Assembly (NCBI GenBank): GCA_964293475.1
Contig: CAXYYJ010000021.1
Coordinates: 15,439 to 79,438, forward strand
DNA from: UBA12170 sp964293475
GTDB lineage: Bacteria > Bacteroidota > Bacteroidia > Bacteroidales > UBA12170
Length of the DNA stretch: 64,000 nucleotides
Reading direction: 5' to 3'
The position numbers were made by a program, and so were the translations under genes. Of the stretch, positions 53,048 through 62,740 are shown in pieces. Position 1 is the first letter of the stretch, and the number at the start of each line of letters is the position of its first letter. The notes under the pieces are model-generated. The model made no database searches. It was not told the origin of the DNA and saw nothing but the letters and a program-made list of their open reading frames with translations.

Positions 53048-53668
53048 ATGAGTCATTGGTTGGAAGATGCTGAAAAGAAAATCAGCAACAGACAAAATCA
53101 CAAGGTTGAAATAAGAGAACGCATCGATCATAAAAAGAGCGATGTAGATTCAAATCGCCTTGAAATTGAGGATGATTTTTTAACAGTTATCGAAAAATTA
53201 AATTCTTTGATGGAACGAATTAACAATCTTCCACGTCACGATAGAATTCCTTTTGGTCAGATATTTGGGAAATCCAAGCTCAACAAACTTGATAACCAGC
53301 TTCACAAATTTCACAGCAGTAGAAGAGTGATTATAAAGGAATTTTCCGGCATCCTAAAACCCTTCAAGTCTCAGCATTATAAAAACACGAGATCTTTTTT
53401 TATCAGTATCGACCGGCAAAAATATCATGTTTTGTTGGAATATAAAGAAATCAAAGCCAAACGGGTGAGAATAAACGACCAAATAAAAAGCTTGTGGGAA
53501 AAAATTAACTTTCTAAAAGCAATGCAGAAAAAGGAGGAATACGATGTTAAAGAGAGTATTCAGCATATCCATATCAATGAGTTCAACGATACTTTCATCA
53601 TGAAACATATGGACTGGTTGGCTTTTAAGGATAAAGGAGAAACTTTCTTTATTGAGCAGCCCGCATAG
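53048..53668 (+). CDS. Predicted coiled-coil protein of unknown function
   Basis: 206 residues from the ATG at 53048, 7 bases after the buk stop. It is strongly charged with heptad-like helices near 5-70 and 135-185, without signal, membrane segment or cysteine cluster. A central segment LPRHDRIPFGQIFGKSKL is the most distinctive part. No family is recognised. Its tight spacing to buk and the strong terminator after it make it the last gene of that transcript. A structural or adaptor role is a guess. Confidence 0.65.
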   Translation: MSHWLEDAEKKISNRQNHKVEIRERIDHKKSDVDSNRLEIEDDFLTVIEKLNSLMERINNLPRHDRIPFGQIFGKSKLNKLDNQLHKFHSSRRVIIKEFSGILKPFKSQHYKNTRSFFISIDRQKYHVLLEYKEIKAKRVRINDQIKSLWEKINFLKAMQKKEEYDVKESIQHIHINEFNDTFIMKHMDWLAFKDKGETFFIEQPA

Positions 53669-53686
53669 ATAATTCGAAATTGGAAT

Positions 53687-53716
53687 AAAAAAAGCCCCAT
53701 AAATGGGGCTTTTTTG
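53687..53716. terminator. Bidirectional intrinsic terminator
   Basis: AAAGCCCCAT, loop AA, ATGGGGCTTT is flanked by an A-run on the left and a T-run on the right. It can end both the buk transcript (plus) and the rpoBC-DUF3467 transcript (minus). Confidence 0.88.
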
Positions 53717-53720
53717 TTTT

Positions 53721-54026
53721 TTAAGCTTCTGCGGTGGGTCCACCCATTGTAAATTGCATTCCTCCATCGGCAGCTTTAGACTCCTTAATGGGGCCATGAA
53801 TACTTTCGAATTTCCGAATATTATCAGCCAAAGCTCTGTACAATCTTTTGGTATGTTCCGGAGTCAAAATGATTCTTGATTTCACTTTTCCCTTTGGAAC
53901 TCCGGGCATCATCTTAACAAAATCTACAATAAACTCTGCATTCGAGTGAGTAATGATTGCCATGTTTGAGTATTGACCTTCGGCCACTTCGTCAGACAAT
54001 TCGATATTTAATTTACTTTGATCCAT
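53721..54026 (-). CDS. DUF3467 protein encoded after rpoC
   Basis: 101 residues of the DUF3467 family: ELSDEVAEGQYSNMAIITHSNAEFIVDF, then PKGKVKSRIILTPEHTKRLYRALADNI. It is small and cytoplasmic, with no known function. It lies 26 bases after the rpoC stop and just before the bidirectional terminator, so it is the last gene of the rpl-rpoBC transcript. That position suggests work alongside RNA polymerase or the ribosome, but this is inference from place only. Confidence 0.85.
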   Translation of the reverse strand: MDQSKLNIELSDEVAEGQYSNMAIITHSNAEFIVDFVKMMPGVPKGKVKSRIILTPEHTKRLYRALADNIRKFESIHGPIKESKAADGGMQFTMGGPTAEA

Positions 54027-54052
54027 ATTTACAAATTGTTAAGGTAAATCAC

Positions 54053-57000
54053 CTATTTTCTTAGATTCAAACTTTCGTCGCGGCTCATTAGCAAAGCCTG
54101 ATACTCTTCACTTGAACCCACTATCAAATTCTCATATTCTCTTAAACCAGTTCCAGCGGGAATTAAATGTCCAACGATAACGTTTTCTTTCAATCCCATC
54201 AAGTGATCTCGTTTAGCATTGATGGCAGCATTGGTCAAAACTTTAGTTGTTTCCTGGAATGAAGCCGCAGAAATAAAACTATTGGTTTGCAACGATGCAC
54301 GTGTAATACCTTGAAGAACCTGGCGACCAGTGGCTGGTTTAGCATCACGAGATGTAATAAGGCTTAAATCCTTTCTGCGAAGTTGAGAATTTTCCTCACG
54401 AAGTCTGCGGGCGGTAATAATTTGACCAGCTCTGAGTTCTGTGCTGTCACCTGGGTCTACAACAACTTTTTGACCAAAGATGCCATCATTTTCCTCAAGG
54501 AAGTCTATTCTGTTAATCAACTCACCTTCAAGGAATTTAGTATCTCCCTGATCTTCAATTTCAACCTTACGCATCATTTGGCGTACAATCACTTCAAAAT
54601 GCTTATCATTAATCTTCACACCCTGTAAGCGGTAAACCTCCTGAATCTCGTTCACAATATATTCCTGAACCTTCATGGGGCCTTTGATTGCCAAAATATC
54701 CGAAGGAGTCATTGCACCTTCTGATAAAGGAGTTCCTGCTTTAACAAAGTCGTTCTCCTGCGCAAGAATTTGCTTACTGGTAGGAATCAGATAGCGTTTC
54801 TCTTCGTTGGTTTTACTTGTTATAATAACTTCACGATTACCACGTTTCAATTTCTTCCCGAAGCTAACAACCCCGTCAATCTCAGCCACTTTAGCTGGTT
54901 CAGAAGGATTTCTGGCTTCGAAAAGCTCAGTAACACGTGGCAAACCACCGGTGATATCACCCGATTTACCAACTGCTCTTGGAATTTTTACCAGAATTTC
55001 TCCGGCTTTTATACTGTCCTTATCATTAACAATGATATGTGCTCCAACAGGAATATCATAGTTTTTAATCTCTTCACCTACGGAATTTACGATGTTAATA
55101 ATAGGATTGGTTGCTTTCTTTTTCGATTCAATAACCACCTTATCCTGAAATCCGGTTTGTTCATCTGACTCCACACGATAGGTTATTCCTTCAATCACAT
55201 TTTCAAAAACAATTTTACCCTTGGCTTCCGAAACGATTACAGCATTATATGGATCCCATTCGCAAATCATGTCATCTTTTTTGATGATATCGCCCGATCT
55301 CTTATAGAGTTTGGAACCGTAAGGTATATTTGCTGAGGCTAAAGCAACATTGGTCTTTCTGTCAACAATTTTCATTTCTGCCGAACGACCAATAACAACA
55401 TCATATTTAGAACCACCAGACTCAACATATTCTACTGTCCTGAGCTCATCAATACGAAGTTCACCCTCGAATTTTGCAATAATCTTCGATGCAGTAGCAA
55501 TATTTGATGCAGTACCCCCAACGTGGAAAGTACGAAGTGTAAGCTGAGTACCTGGCTCACCAATGGATTGTGCTGCAATAACACCAACAGCTTCTCCTTT
55601 TTGTACCATTCGGGCACTTGCCAGATTACGGCCATAACATTTTGCACAAACTCCAATTTTCGACTCACATGTCAATACTGAACGTATTTCAATTGATTCT
55701 AAACCTGAGTCCTCAATTTTCTTGGCATACGATTCGGTTATTTCTTCACCTGCACCAATAATGAGTTCATTTGTTTCGGGGTGATATACTTCATAGAGTG
55801 TCACACGTCCGAGAATTCTCTCATACATGGTCTCAACCACCTCTTCATTTTTCTTAAGTGCTGACACCGAAAGTCCCCTTAAGGTACCACAGTCTGTATC
55901 GGAAATAATAACATCCTGGGCAACGTCGACCAATCTTCTGGTTAAGTAACCAGCATCGGCAGTTTTAAGGGCAGTATCGGCCAAACCTTTTCTTGCTCCG
56001 TGGGTCGAAATAAAGTATTCCAAAACCGACAGACCTTCTTTAAAGTTCGACAAAATCGGGTTTTCAATAATCTCGCCGCCTGAAGCACCGGATTTTTGTG
56101 GCTTGGCCATCAATCCCCTCATGCCGCTGAGCTGACGAATTTGTTCTTTAGAACCCCTAGCTCCGGAGTCAAGCATCATATAAACCGAATTGAACCCTTG
56201 TTTGTCTCTGATGAGCTCATTCATTAAAGTATGAGTCAGGTGAGAGTTGGTATGGGTCCAGATATCGATAATCTGATTATATCTTTCAGTATTGGTAATG
56301 AATCCCATATTATAGTTATTCATAACCTCTGTTACTTCTTCGTTTGCTTCCTGAATGAGTTGCTCTTTAATTTCTGGAATTAATACATCCCCTAAATTGA
56401 ATGACAAACCGCCTTTAAAAGCCATTTTATATCCTAAAGATTTAATATCATCAAGGAATTGAGCGGTTGTTGCTGTTCCAAATTCTTTCAGAATATCACT
56501 AATGATATCTCTTAAAGATTTTTTTGTCAACAATTGGTTGATATATGGGAAACCAACAGGAACAACCTGATTGAATAAAATTCTACCCACGGTAGTCTCA
56601 ATCATTCTATTGACAGCTTTACCATCCACCACATCATCAACTTTAACATTGATTATGGCATGTAAATCAACTTTCTTTTCGTTGTAAGCAATGATAACCT
56701 CTTCCGGACTATAAAATTTATATCCTTCACCTTTAACAGCTAATTCAACAGTACTTTTCCTGGGCTTGGTCATATAGTAGAGCCCCAATACCATGTCCTG
56801 AGAAGGAACAGTGATAGGTGCACCATTGGCAGGATTTAAAATATTGTGCGAAGCAAGCATCAGTGTTTGTGCCTCAAGTATAGCAGCATTTCCCAGGGGA
56901 ACATGCACTGCCATCTGGTCACCGTCGAAGTCGGCGTTGAACGCAGTACAAACAAGTGGGTGCAATTGAATGGCTTTACCTTCAATAAGTTTTGGCTGAA

Positions 57001-58363
57001 AAGCCTGAATACCCAATCTGTGGAGGGTGGGAGCCCTGTTTAGAAGAACAGGATGTCCTTTCAAAATATTTTCCAGAATATCCCAAACAACAGGGTCTTT
57101 TCTGTCAACTATCTTTTTTGCTGATTTTACAGTCTTTACAATGCCTCTTTCAAGTAATTTCCTGATGATAAATGGCTTAAATAATTCAGAAGCCATATCT
57201 TTGGGCAATCCACATTCGTTAAGTTTTAACTCAGGACCCACAACGATAACCGAACGACCGGAATAATCCACACGTTTACCTAACAAATTCTGACGAAAAC
57301 GGCCTTGCTTTCCTTTTAAGCTATCGCTCAATGACTTCAATGCTCTATTACTATCAGTTTTTACAGAATTTGCCTTGCGGGAATTATCATACAAAGAGTC
57401 AACTGCTTCCTGAAGCATCCTTTTCTCATTACGCATAATTACGTCAGGAGCCTTAATTTCGATTAACCTTTTCAATCGGTTATTTCTAATGATAACACGA
57501 CGATAAAGGTCATTGAGGTCGGATGTAGCAAAACGGCCACCATCCAGCGGAACCAATGGACGCAATTCAGGTGGAATAACAGGAACAACTTTAACAATCA
57601 TCCACTCTGGTCTGTTTTCAACCCTGCTTTGAGCTTCACGGAAAGCCTCGAAAACCTGAAGACGTTTTAACGCTTCCTGTTTTCTTTGCTGAGAAGTTTC
57701 AGTATTGGCAACGTGACGAAGATCATAGGATTCTTTGTCAAGATCCAGATTTGATAAAATTGTATAAATGGCTTCAGCACCCATTTTTGCAACAAATTTA
57801 TTTGGATCGCTGTCATCTAAATATTGATTTTCCTGTGGAAGTGATTCTAAAATATCAAAATATTCCTCCTCAGTAAGAAAATCCATTTTATTAAGCTCGG
57901 TACCATCGGGCATTCTGGCGCCTCCGGCATTTATTACCACATATCGTTCGTAATAAATAATTGAATCTAATTTTTTGGATTGCAGCCCCAATAGTGCTCC
58001 AATTTTATTTGGAAGCGAACGAAAAAACCAAATATGAGATACTGGAACCACCAATTGGATATGTCCCATCCTTTCACGACGAACCTTCTTCTCGGTTACT
58101 TCAACACCACATCGATCGCAAACAATCCCTTTATATCTGATTCTTTTATATTTTCCGCAATGGCACTCATAGTCTTTTACAGGTCCAAAAATCCTTTCAC
58201 AAAACAAGCCATCACGTTCTGGTTTGTAGGTTCTGTAATTGATAGTCTCTGGTTTTAACACTTCACCACTCGATTGCTCCAACACCTGTTCGGGGGAGGC
58301 AAGACTGATGGTGATGGAAGAAAAACTCCCCTGTGTCAGATAATTATCTTTTCTAAAAGCCAT
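54053..58363 (-). CDS. rpoC: RNA polymerase beta' subunit
   Basis: 1436 residues, typical for Bacteroidota. The N-terminal zinc finger has CHCGKYKRIRYKGIVCDRCG. The active-site NADFDGDQMAVH carries the three magnesium-binding Asp. The bridge/trigger region has GARKGLADTALKTADAGYLTRRL, and a second zinc site has CGTLRG with CESKIGVCAKCYGR. The C-terminus is complete (SLNLRK). It pairs with rpoB, which lies 32 bases upstream. Confidence 0.98.
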   Translation of the reverse strand: MAFRKDNYLTQGSFSSITISLASPEQVLEQSSGEVLKPETINYRTYKPERDGLFCERIFGPVKDYECHCGKYKRIRYKGIVCDRCGVEVTEKKVRRERMGHIQLVVPVSHIWFFRSLPNKIGALLGLQSKKLDSIIYYERYVVINAGGARMPDGTELNKMDFLTEEEYFDILESLPQENQYLDDSDPNKFVAKMGAEAIYTILSNLDLDKESYDLRHVANTETSQQRKQEALKRLQVFEAFREAQSRVENRPEWMIVKVVPVIPPELRPLVPLDGGRFATSDLNDLYRRVIIRNNRLKRLIEIKAPDVIMRNEKRMLQEAVDSLYDNSRKANSVKTDSNRALKSLSDSLKGKQGRFRQNLLGKRVDYSGRSVIVVGPELKLNECGLPKDMASELFKPFIIRKLLERGIVKTVKSAKKIVDRKDPVVWDILENILKGHPVLLNRAPTLHRLGIQAFQPKLIEGKAIQLHPLVCTAFNADFDGDQMAVHVPLGNAAILEAQTLMLASHNILNPANGAPITVPSQDMVLGLYYMTKPRKSTVELAVKGEGYKFYSPEEVIIAYNEKKVDLHAIINVKVDDVVDGKAVNRMIETTVGRILFNQVVPVGFPYINQLLTKKSLRDIISDILKEFGTATTAQFLDDIKSLGYKMAFKGGLSFNLGDVLIPEIKEQLIQEANEEVTEVMNNYNMGFITNTERYNQIIDIWTHTNSHLTHTLMNELIRDKQGFNSVYMMLDSGARGSKEQIRQLSGMRGLMAKPQKSGASGGEIIENPILSNFKEGLSVLEYFISTHGARKGLADTALKTADAGYLTRRLVDVAQDVIISDTDCGTLRGLSVSALKKNEEVVETMYERILGRVTLYEVYHPETNELIIGAGEEITESYAKKIEDSGLESIEIRSVLTCESKIGVCAKCYGRNLASARMVQKGEAVGVIAAQSIGEPGTQLTLRTFHVGGTASNIATASKIIAKFEGELRIDELRTVEYVESGGSKYDVVIGRSAEMKIVDRKTNVALASANIPYGSKLYKRSGDIIKKDDMICEWDPYNAVIVSEAKGKIVFENVIEGITYRVESDEQTGFQDKVVIESKKKATNPIINIVNSVGEEIKNYDIPVGAHIIVNDKDSIKAGEILVKIPRAVGKSGDITGGLPRVTELFEARNPSEPAKVAEIDGVVSFGKKLKRGNREVIITSKTNEEKRYLIPTSKQILAQENDFVKAGTPLSEGAMTPSDILAIKGPMKVQEYIVNEIQEVYRLQGVKINDKHFEVIVRQMMRKVEIEDQGDTKFLEGELINRIDFLEENDGIFGQKVVVDPGDSTELRAGQIITARRLREENSQLRRKDLSLITSRDAKPATGRQVLQGITRASLQTNSFISAASFQETTKVLTNAAINAKRDHLMGLKENVIVGHLIPAGTGLREYENLIVGSSEEYQALLMSRDESLNLRK

Positions 58364-58395
58364 AATTTAAAGAATATTATTAAACTGAGTTATAC

Positions 58396-61300
58396 TCAAT
58401 ATTTATCAAAATTAACACTCAATCCCAACCCTTTAAGCTCGTGAACTAACACGTTGAAGGATTCAGGAATACCGGGTTTAGGCATATTATCGCCCTTAAC
58501 AATAGCTTCGTAGGCTTTGGCTCTACCAATCACATCGTCTGATTTTATAGTCAAAATTTCCTGCAAAATATTGGCTGCACCAAATGCTTCAATGGCCCAA
58601 ACCTCCATCTCTCCAAAACGCTGCCCCCCGAATTGAGCTTTACCGCCCAGTGGTTGTTGCGTAATAAGCGAATATGGACCTATAGACCTGGAGTGCATTT
58701 TATCATCGACCATGTGGTGCAGTTTAAGCATATAGATATAGCCTACTGTTGCCTTTTGGTCAAAGCGCTCACCGGTTCCACCATCATAGAGGTATACCGA
58801 ACCATTTTCAGGTAAATTGGCCTGACGCATATAATCGTTAATCTGATCCAGTGTTGCACCATCAAAAATTGGAGTGGAGAACCTTAGACCCAATTTTTTA
58901 CCTGCCCAACCCAATACGGTTTCATAAATCTGACCCAGATTCATCCTTGAAGGTACACCAAGTGGGTTAAGAACAATATCCACAGGGCTGCCATCTTCGA
59001 GAAATGGCATATCCTCTTCTCTAACAATCTTAGCAACAATACCTTTATTTCCGTGACGACCAGCCATTTTATCGCCCACTTTGAGCTTGCGTTTCTTGGC
59101 CACGTATACTTTTGCCATCTGTACAATTCCACTTGGAAGCTCATCACCTATTGTCACCATCATTTTATTGCGGTTGAGTTCGGCTAAAGCTTGCTTATAC
59201 TTAAGGGTGTAATTGTTGATGACTTCTTTTATCATCTCATTTTTCTCAGAATCTGTCGTCCATCCGGTAGGATTTACATTGAGATAATCTATCCCCATTA
59301 ACAATTTCTGAGAGAATTTAGATTTCTTTGGTATAATGGCTTCGTTATAATTATCAGTAACACCCTGACTTGTTTTACCACTGACCATTATTATGAGTTT
59401 ATCTACCAATTTGCTTTTCAACTCGGAAACTTCTTTTGTAAAAGTTTCTTCCAGAGTATCCATAAGGTCTTTTTCTTTGGTCTTGGTCCTTCTGTCTTTC
59501 ATCTTTCTGGAGAAAAGCATTTTGTCAATTACAACGCCTTTCATCGATGGTGGTGCTTTAAGTGATGCATCTTTCACATCGCCAGCTTTATCACCAAAAA
59601 TAGCCCTTAGCAATTTCTCTTCTGGTGTTGGGTCGCTCTCGCCTTTTGGAGTAATTTTTCCAATTAAAATATCGCCTGCACTGATTTCAGCGCCAATTCT
59701 AATGATACCATTTTCGTCAAGATCCTTGGTAGCTTCGGCACTAATATTTGGAATATCGTTGGTTAATTCTTCAACACCTCTTTTTGTGTCACGCACTTCC
59801 AGGGAAAACTCTTCAACATGCACAGAAGTAAAAATATCCTCTTTTACAACCCTTTCGGAAATCACAATAGCATCTTCGAAATTGTAACCTTTCCAGGGCA
59901 TGAATGCTACTTTAAGGTTTCTACCTAAAGCTAATTCTCCTTTTTGTGTTGCATAACCTTCGCATAATACCTGACCTTTTTCCACTTTATCGCCTTTTTT
60001 AACAATAGGGCGGAGATTTACGCTGGTATTTTGGTTGGTTCTCATAAATTTCGACAGCTGATAACTCTTGATATCATCGTCAAAACTTACAAGTTTTTCT
60101 CTTTCATCACGCGAATAACGGATTATAATTTCCTTAGCATCAACATATTCAACTACTCCTTCACCTTCGGCATTAATTAAAACCCGTGAATCGCGGGCAA
60201 CATTACCTTCAATTCCAGTTCCTACTATAGGGGCTTCAGAATTGAGCAAAGGAACAGCCTGACGCATCATGTTCGAACCCATCAGGGCACGGTTGGCATC
60301 GTCGTGCTCAAGAAATGGAATTAAGGAAGCAGCTATGGATGCAATTTGATTAGGTGCTGTATCAATTAAATCAATTTTCTCTTTATCCACAATTGGATAA
60401 TCGGCTAATGACCTGGCTTTTACCTTATCATTTTCAATTACCCCTTCATAATTCATTAAAGTTGTAGCCTGAGCAATAATTTTATTCTCTTCCTGCTCAG
60501 CACTCAAATAGATAGGATCTTCAAACTTTTTAACGATTCCTTCTTCAACCTTATAATAGGGAGTTTCAATAAACCCAAGTTTATCAATTTTTGCATAAAC
60601 GCAAAGAGAAGAGATAAGACCAATATTTGGACCTTCGGGGGTTTCAATGGTACATAAACGACCATAGTGGGTATAGTGTACGTCCCTTACCTCAAAGCCG
60701 GCTCTTTCGCGAGAAAGTCCGCCCGGACCTAACGCAGAAATTCTTCTTTTGTGGGTTAATTCAGAAAGCGGATTTGTTTGATCCATGAATTGTGAAAGCT
60801 GATTAGTCCCAAAAAAGGAATTAATTACAGACGATAATGTTTTTGCATTGATAAGTTCTGTGGGAGTAAAAACCTCATTATCACGCACATTCATTCTTTC
60901 ACGTATCGTTCTGGCCATACGAGCCAACCCAACGCCAAATTGCTGATACAGTTGCTCTCCAACAGTTCTAACACGTCTGTTACTTAAGTGGTCAATATCA
61001 TCAACATCAGTTTTTGAATTAACCAGCTTAATCAAGTATTTTATTATATTGATGATGTCATCTTTTGTAAGAACTCTGACATCTAAATTGGTGTCTAATT
61101 GTAATTTGGTATTTATTCTATAACGACCCACATCTCCTAAGTCATAACGACTGTCAGAGAAGAATAATTTGTCAATAATACCACGGGCTGTTTCTTCATC
61201 AGGTGGCTCAGCATTACGCAATTGTCTGTAAATATATTCAACTGCTTCTTTCTCACTGTTTGCAGAGTCTTTTTGTAAAGTATTGAATATGATTGCATAA

Positions 61301-62208
61301 TCTTTACTTATATCTGAATCCTTATGAATAAAAATTGTTTTTATTCCTGAATCAACAATCAGGTCAATATGGTCTTTTTCCAGAATAGTCTCGCGTTCTA
61401 TTAACACATCAGTACGCTCAATAGACACAACTTCTCCAGTATCTTCGTCAACGAAATCCTCTATCCACTTGCGAACTACGTGTGCAGCTAAACGATTTCC
61501 GACAATTTTCTTCAAACCAGTTTTAGAAACTTTAACTTCCTGAGCTAAGTCAAAGATCTCAAGAATATCTTTATCACTCTCGAAACCAATGGCTCTAAGC
61601 AAAGTAGTAACCGGTAATTTTTTCTTACGATCTATATATGCATATAGAACACCATTAATGTCAGTAGAAAATTCCATCCATGATCCTTTGAAGGGGATGA
61701 TGCGGGCGGAATACAACTGAGTGCCATTGGCATGTCGGCTTTGACCAAAGAAAACACCAGGAGAGCGGTGCAGCTGCGATACAATAACGCGCTCGGCACC
61801 ATTTATAATGAATGTTCCTTTTGGAGTCATATAGGGAATTAATCCCAAATACACATCCTGAATAATGGTCTCGAAATCTTCATGTTCCGGATCGGTACAA
61901 TAGAGTTTTAATTTGGCTTTTAGAGGCACACTGTAGGTGAGTCCCCTGTAAACACATTCATCCATTGAATATCTCGGCGGATCGACGAAATAGTCTAGGA
62001 ATTCGAGCACGAAATTATTCCTTGCATCAGAAATTGGAAAATTTTCGCTAAATACCTTGAACAATCCTTCGTTACTTCGGTTCTCTGGATTGGTTTCCAA
62101 TTGAAAGAACTCCTGAAAGGATTTTAATTGTATATCAAGAAAATCTGGATAATCCAATTGAATCTTTGATGATGCAAAATTTATTCTGTCTGTTTTATTA
62201 GTTGCCAA
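58396..62208 (-). CDS. rpoB: RNA polymerase beta subunit
   Basis: 1270 residues, the usual Bacteroidota size. The start region NFASSKIQLDYPDFLDIQLKSFQEFFQ matches the family. The rifampicin region reads FFGTNQLSQFMDQTNPLSELTHKRRISALGPGGLSRERAGFEVRDVH (split here by function: fork loop 2 and cluster I), with wild-type-like Asp, His and Ser positions. The only start that keeps this N-terminus is a TTG at 62208; no in-frame ATG or GTG occurs close by. A hairpin in the 122 bases after rplL may tune the rpl/rpo ratio. Confidence 0.97.
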   Translation of the reverse strand: MATNKTDRINFASSKIQLDYPDFLDIQLKSFQEFFQLETNPENRSNEGLFKVFSENFPISDARNNFVLEFLDYFVDPPRYSMDECVYRGLTYSVPLKAKLKLYCTDPEHEDFETIIQDVYLGLIPYMTPKGTFIINGAERVIVSQLHRSPGVFFGQSRHANGTQLYSARIIPFKGSWMEFSTDINGVLYAYIDRKKKLPVTTLLRAIGFESDKDILEIFDLAQEVKVSKTGLKKIVGNRLAAHVVRKWIEDFVDEDTGEVVSIERTDVLIERETILEKDHIDLIVDSGIKTIFIHKDSDISKDYAIIFNTLQKDSANSEKEAVEYIYRQLRNAEPPDEETARGIIDKLFFSDSRYDLGDVGRYRINTKLQLDTNLDVRVLTKDDIINIIKYLIKLVNSKTDVDDIDHLSNRRVRTVGEQLYQQFGVGLARMARTIRERMNVRDNEVFTPTELINAKTLSSVINSFFGTNQLSQFMDQTNPLSELTHKRRISALGPGGLSRERAGFEVRDVHYTHYGRLCTIETPEGPNIGLISSLCVYAKIDKLGFIETPYYKVEEGIVKKFEDPIYLSAEQEENKIIAQATTLMNYEGVIENDKVKARSLADYPIVDKEKIDLIDTAPNQIASIAASLIPFLEHDDANRALMGSNMMRQAVPLLNSEAPIVGTGIEGNVARDSRVLINAEGEGVVEYVDAKEIIIRYSRDEREKLVSFDDDIKSYQLSKFMRTNQNTSVNLRPIVKKGDKVEKGQVLCEGYATQKGELALGRNLKVAFMPWKGYNFEDAIVISERVVKEDIFTSVHVEEFSLEVRDTKRGVEELTNDIPNISAEATKDLDENGIIRIGAEISAGDILIGKITPKGESDPTPEEKLLRAIFGDKAGDVKDASLKAPPSMKGVVIDKMLFSRKMKDRRTKTKEKDLMDTLEETFTKEVSELKSKLVDKLIIMVSGKTSQGVTDNYNEAIIPKKSKFSQKLLMGIDYLNVNPTGWTTDSEKNEMIKEVINNYTLKYKQALAELNRNKMMVTIGDELPSGIVQMAKVYVAKKRKLKVGDKMAGRHGNKGIVAKIVREEDMPFLEDGSPVDIVLNPLGVPSRMNLGQIYETVLGWAGKKLGLRFSTPIFDGATLDQINDYMRQANLPENGSVYLYDGGTGERFDQKATVGYIYMLKLHHMVDDKMHSRSIGPYSLITQQPLGGKAQFGGQRFGEMEVWAIEAFGAANILQEILTIKSDDVIGRAKAYEAIVKGDNMPKPGIPESFNVLVHELKGLGLSVNFDKY

Positions 62209-62266
62209 AGCTTATTTTTTTAATGGTTATATTTTTTGACGAAAAAGACCCCTGATTATACGACGA

Positions 62267-62305
62267 AAAATAGACAAGCAGGAATAGCCCTGCTTTGTCT
62301 ATTTT
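62267..62305 (-). terminator. Attenuator-like hairpin between rplL and rpoB
   Basis: Minus strand: a stem of about 16 bp with one bulge (AAAATAGACA.. with ..TGTCTATTTT), 6-base loop, ending in five T. The position matches the partial terminator/processing hairpin known between rplL and rpoB in other bacteria. Confidence 0.65.
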
Positions 62306-62330
62306 CATAGTTTTTGAACAAATGTTACAA

Positions 62331-62708
62331 CTACTTGATTTCAACTTCAGCTCCTGCTTCGGCCAATGCGGCTTTGAGAGCTTCAGCTTCGTCTTTGGTC
62401 ACACCTTCTTTCAAAGGAGCTGGTGCACTGTCAACCAAAGCTTTGGCTTCTTTCAAACCTAAGCTAGTTAACTCTTTAACCAATTTTACAACTGCTAATT
62501 TTGAAGAACCAGCTTCTTTAAGAATTACATCAAAAGAAGTTTTTTCTTCAACTACAGGAGCATCTCCTCCGGCTACTGGACCGGCATAAGCTACAGCTGC
62601 AGCTGCTGGTTCGATACCATACTCTTCTTTAAGAATTTTTGCTAACTCGTTAACTTCTTTTACAGTTAAATTGACTAATTGTTCTGCAAATGCTTTAATA
62701 TCTGCCAT
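62331..62708 (-). CDS. rplL: 50S ribosomal protein L7/L12
   Basis: 125 residues. The N-terminal dimerisation part is MADIKAFAEQLVNLTVKEVNELAKIL, an Ala/Pro/Gly-rich hinge follows (about 35-50), and the C-terminal factor-binding domain has KTSFDVILKEAGSSKLAVVKLVKELTSLGLKEAKALVD. Dimers bind the C-terminal helix of L10 to form the ribosomal stalk that recruits translation GTPases. It is intact, which contrasts with the interrupted rplJ just upstream. Confidence 0.97.
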   Translation of the reverse strand: MADIKAFAEQLVNLTVKEVNELAKILKEEYGIEPAAAAVAYAGPVAGGDAPVVEEKTSFDVILKEAGSSKLAVVKLVKELTSLGLKEAKALVDSAPAPLKEGVTKDEAEALKAALAEAGAEVEIK

Positions 62709-62740
62709 TTTATTTAATTTTAATTGTTTTTAAAAAATTA

